32,311 nucleotides of DNA, taken from NCBI GenBank assembly GCA_030263515.1, contig SZPD01000004.1, positions 1 through 32,311 of the forward strand, read 5' to 3'. The stretch's first letter is position 1. Each line of letters opens with the position of its first letter. Source of the stretch: Anaerolineae bacterium CFX9 (GTDB lineage Bacteria; Chloroflexota; Anaerolineae; Aggregatilineales; Phototrophicaceae). The notes under the pieces are model-generated. The model did no database searches, was not told the origin of the DNA, and saw nothing but the letters and a program-made list of their open reading frames with translations. Shown here piece by piece: positions 30,427 to 32,311 of the stretch. The translations under genes and the position numbers were made by a program.

Positions 30427-32311
30427 CCTGCGCCGCGAGGCGCTGCTGTTCGGCTTCTTTGCTGGTGTCGCTGGTCTGGGCTTGTGGCATCCGCTGCTTT
30501 TCGCCGGGACGCATATCGGCGATACGCTGCCCACCGACTACTACCATTTTCACTGGAATTACTGGTGGATTCGCCATGCGCTCACGCATGGGCTGCCCGT
30601 TTTCGAGACGAATTACGTCCTTGCGCCGTTCACGACCAATCTCGCCTATCATACGCTGACGCCGTTCTGGTATCCCGTCTGGGCGCTGCTTGAGCCGCTG
30701 ACGGGCACGTTCGTCGCCATGAACATCCTGTTCGTGCTGGCGATCGGGCTGAGCGGGTATGCGGCGAGCGGCTGGCTGCGCGATCTGCATGTGCCGCTGA
30801 GCCTGTCGCTGGCAGGCGGTGTCCTCTATATGCTGACGCCCGCTGTGCTTCTGGCGGCGTTCATCAACAACATCAACTATGTCAGCCTGTTCTGGTATCC
30901 GGCGCTGCTGCTCGTCTGGCGGCGCGCGGCGGAATCAGGCGGATATGCGCGCTGGGCGTGGGCGGCGCTGATGGGTGCGTCGGTGTACGCCATGCTGATG
31001 ACCGATTATCAGCATGCGCTGTTTGCCGCGTTCCTGATCGTGCCATATGGGATGCTGCTGCTGATCCGCGCGCAGACGTGGCGGGCGCGCGCGCAGCAGA
31101 TCGCGGCAGGGATAGCTGCGCTGGCTCTGGCGCTGCTGCTGTTCTGGCTGGCTGGCCCGCTGGCATATCTGCTCACGTTCGATCGCTCGCAGCTTTCGCC
31201 GCAGAGCATCGACAGCGCGCGCGGCATTCCGTTTCCGCTTGGTTATGTCGTTCATCTGTCCGCCTACAGTCGGGATGTTTCGCTGGGCTGGCTGGCGCTG
31301 CCCGCTGCGCTGATCCTGCTGGCGCTGGCGGCTGCCCGCCGGGTGCATGTGCCCGGACGCGCATGGTTCTGGCTGGCGCTGAGCCTTCCGCCGCTGCTGC
31401 TTTCGCTGGGGCCCTCGGTTACGCTGGGCGAGACCGTGATCACCACGCCTTACGTCCCGTTCCATGAACTTTTTGGCGGCTTGTTCCGCAGTCCGGCGCG
31501 TTTTTCCCCCGTCATCCTTCTGGCGCTGCTGGCCTTCATCGGGCTGGCGCTGAAGTCTGCGCTGCCGGCGCGGCGTGCCAGTCGGGTCGCCGTGGGCGCA
31601 GCGCTGGTGCTGGCTGCGCTGATCGACGTGCGCATCTTTGAGCCGATGCCGCTGCGCCCTGTGGCTCCGCACTACGCATTCTATGAGGCGATCGGGCGCG
31701 AAACGGGCGATCCGTATGATGACATGGTGATCATCGAAATCCCGAACGCAGGCGGATCGGGTGAGGCCTGGGTTGGCGAGTTTCCGCCGATGGAGACGCA
31801 GCTCTACGGCATGACGCACGGCAAGCGGATGCTCAATGGCAGTATCGCCCGCGCGCCGCTCAGCCATTTCTGGTACTGGCTCTATGACGATCCGCTGCTG
31901 GCGTGGCTGGGGCAGCGCCGCTACCTGGAGCCGGAAGCCGTGCGCGCGCGTCTCGGAGAGGTCATCGACACGTGGCCGGTTGGCTATCTGGTGCTGCATC
32001 AGCGCTATCCCGGTCTGGAAGCGCCCGTCAACGTTGAGATGATCGGCTGGCTGAACGCGCAGGCGGATCTCATCTGCCCGGTCTGGGTGGAAGACGACGC
32101 CATCGTGTATCGCACACGCTGGCATCCTGCGGGCTGCCCGGCGCGCACGCCGCCGCAAACCGGAGCTGGCGAGTACGTCATCGACATCGGCGCGCCGGAT
32201 GATGTGCATTATCTCGGCTGGGGCTGGCATCGTGCTGAACAGGTGGGCGGGCTGGAGGTTCGCTGGACGGGGCAGCATCATCCCGCAGGCTGGGATCCGC
32301 TGCCTTCTCCG
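30413..32311 (+). CDS. Multi-spanning membrane protein, GT-C/YfhO-like (paralog B, 3' partial)
   Basis: The frame stays open from GTG 30413 to the window end (633 codons), overlapping the stop of paralog A by 14 bases. It parallels paralog A along its length: DYYHFHWNYWWIRHAL against its first loop, FWYPVWALLEPLTGTFV, YGMTHGKRMLNGSIARAP, AWLGQRRYLEPE, SGCPSR-like AGCPARTPPQT and YLGWGWHRAEQ. Membrane segments run over about residues 10-410, then a soluble part. The pair is an old tandem duplication, since many positions differ. The role is presumed the same type of membrane glycosyl or lipid-linked transfer. The end of the C-terminal domain lies outside the window. Confidence 0.78.
   Translation, partial: MSSNSLRREALLFGFFAGVAGLGLWHPLLFAGTHIGDTLPTDYYHFHWNYWWIRHALTHGLPVFETNYVLAPFTTNLAYHTLTPFWYPVWALLEPLTGTFVAMNILFVLAIGLSGYAASGWLRDLHVPLSLSLAGGVLYMLTPAVLLAAFINNINYVSLFWYPALLLVWRRAAESGGYARWAWAALMGASVYAMLMTDYQHALFAAFLIVPYGMLLLIRAQTWRARAQQIAAGIAALALALLLFWLAGPLAYLLTFDRSQLSPQSIDSARGIPFPLGYVVHLSAYSRDVSLGWLALPAALILLALAAARRVHVPGRAWFWLALSLPPLLLSLGPSVTLGETVITTPYVPFHELFGGLFRSPARFSPVILLALLAFIGLALKSALPARRASRVAVGAALVLAALIDVRIFEPMPLRPVAPHYAFYEAIGRETGDPYDDMVIIEIPNAGGSGEAWVGEFPPMETQLYGMTHGKRMLNGSIARAPLSHFWYWLYDDPLLAWLGQRRYLEPEAVRARLGEVIDTWPVGYLVLHQRYPGLEAPVNVEMIGWLNAQADLICPVWVEDDAIVYRTRWHPAGCPARTPPQTGAGEYVIDIGAPDDVHYLGWGWHRAEQVGGLEVRWTGQHHPAGWDPLPSP

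Noticed and set aside
30935-32281. Long minus-strand open frame (448 codons) at the window end
   Set aside because: It is antisense to paralog B, whose frame matches paralog A throughout; the antisense product is Arg/Gln-rich low complexity.

Overview
The window (about 58-60% GC by eye) looks like a chromosomal segment of a Chloroflexota bacterium of the Anaerolineae type. This is an inference from style, not from a marker gene: Thr/Pro-rich linkers in a LysM protein, paired M42 peptidases, several nucleoside hydrolases, and long membrane proteins with C-terminal beta domains. I saw no rRNA, tRNA, CRISPR array, insertion sequence or phage gene. Most genes lie on the minus strand, tightly packed and often overlapping, so they read as operons.

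Region 1 (1-3983): the end of a sugar ABC transporter on the plus strand (partial MalG-like permease, an intrinsic-terminator-like hairpin, then a family-1 solute-binding protein) converges on a cytoplasmic GH63/GH37-like glycosidase. A 44-bp palindrome lies just upstream of the glycosidase. Region 2 (3984-7044, minus): a catabolic cassette of nucleoside hydrolase, SIS-domain isomerase/deglycase and PfkB/Mak32-like kinase. The kinase is interrupted by an in-frame TAG and has Asn where the catalytic Asp should be.

Region 3 (7282-16761, minus): one apparent eight-gene operon from a good sigma70-type promoter. The order is BMP-type nucleoside-binding protein, double-ABC ATPase, two permeases, ADP-ribosylglycohydrolase, PfkB sugar kinase, YjbQ and a canonical nucleoside hydrolase. 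The last four overlap or nearly touch. Both permeases are enlarged: one carries a PPC-like extracellular beta domain, the other four extra C-terminal membrane helices. The layout suggests import of nucleosides or ADP-ribose-like compounds, release of the sugar, and its phosphorylation. Region 4 (16814-20018, minus): a third nucleoside hydrolase followed by two M42 metallopeptidases, again behind a clear promoter.

Region 5 (20027-32311): an envelope-type region. On the minus strand are a LysM plus SGNH hydrolase and a PQQ-type sugar dehydrogenase / small protein / NodU-CmcH carbamoyltransferase / DUF5989 / small membrane protein operon ending in a terminator. On the plus strand are a SUMF1-like lipoprotein and a membrane SGNH hydrolase, ending in a strong terminator. 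A small Cys-rich secreted protein (minus) then diverges from two tandem paralogous multi-spanning GT-C/YfhO-like proteins (plus); the second runs off the window end. Carbamoylation, SGNH (de)acylation and membrane glycosyltransfer together suggest decoration of a cell-surface or exported glycan.
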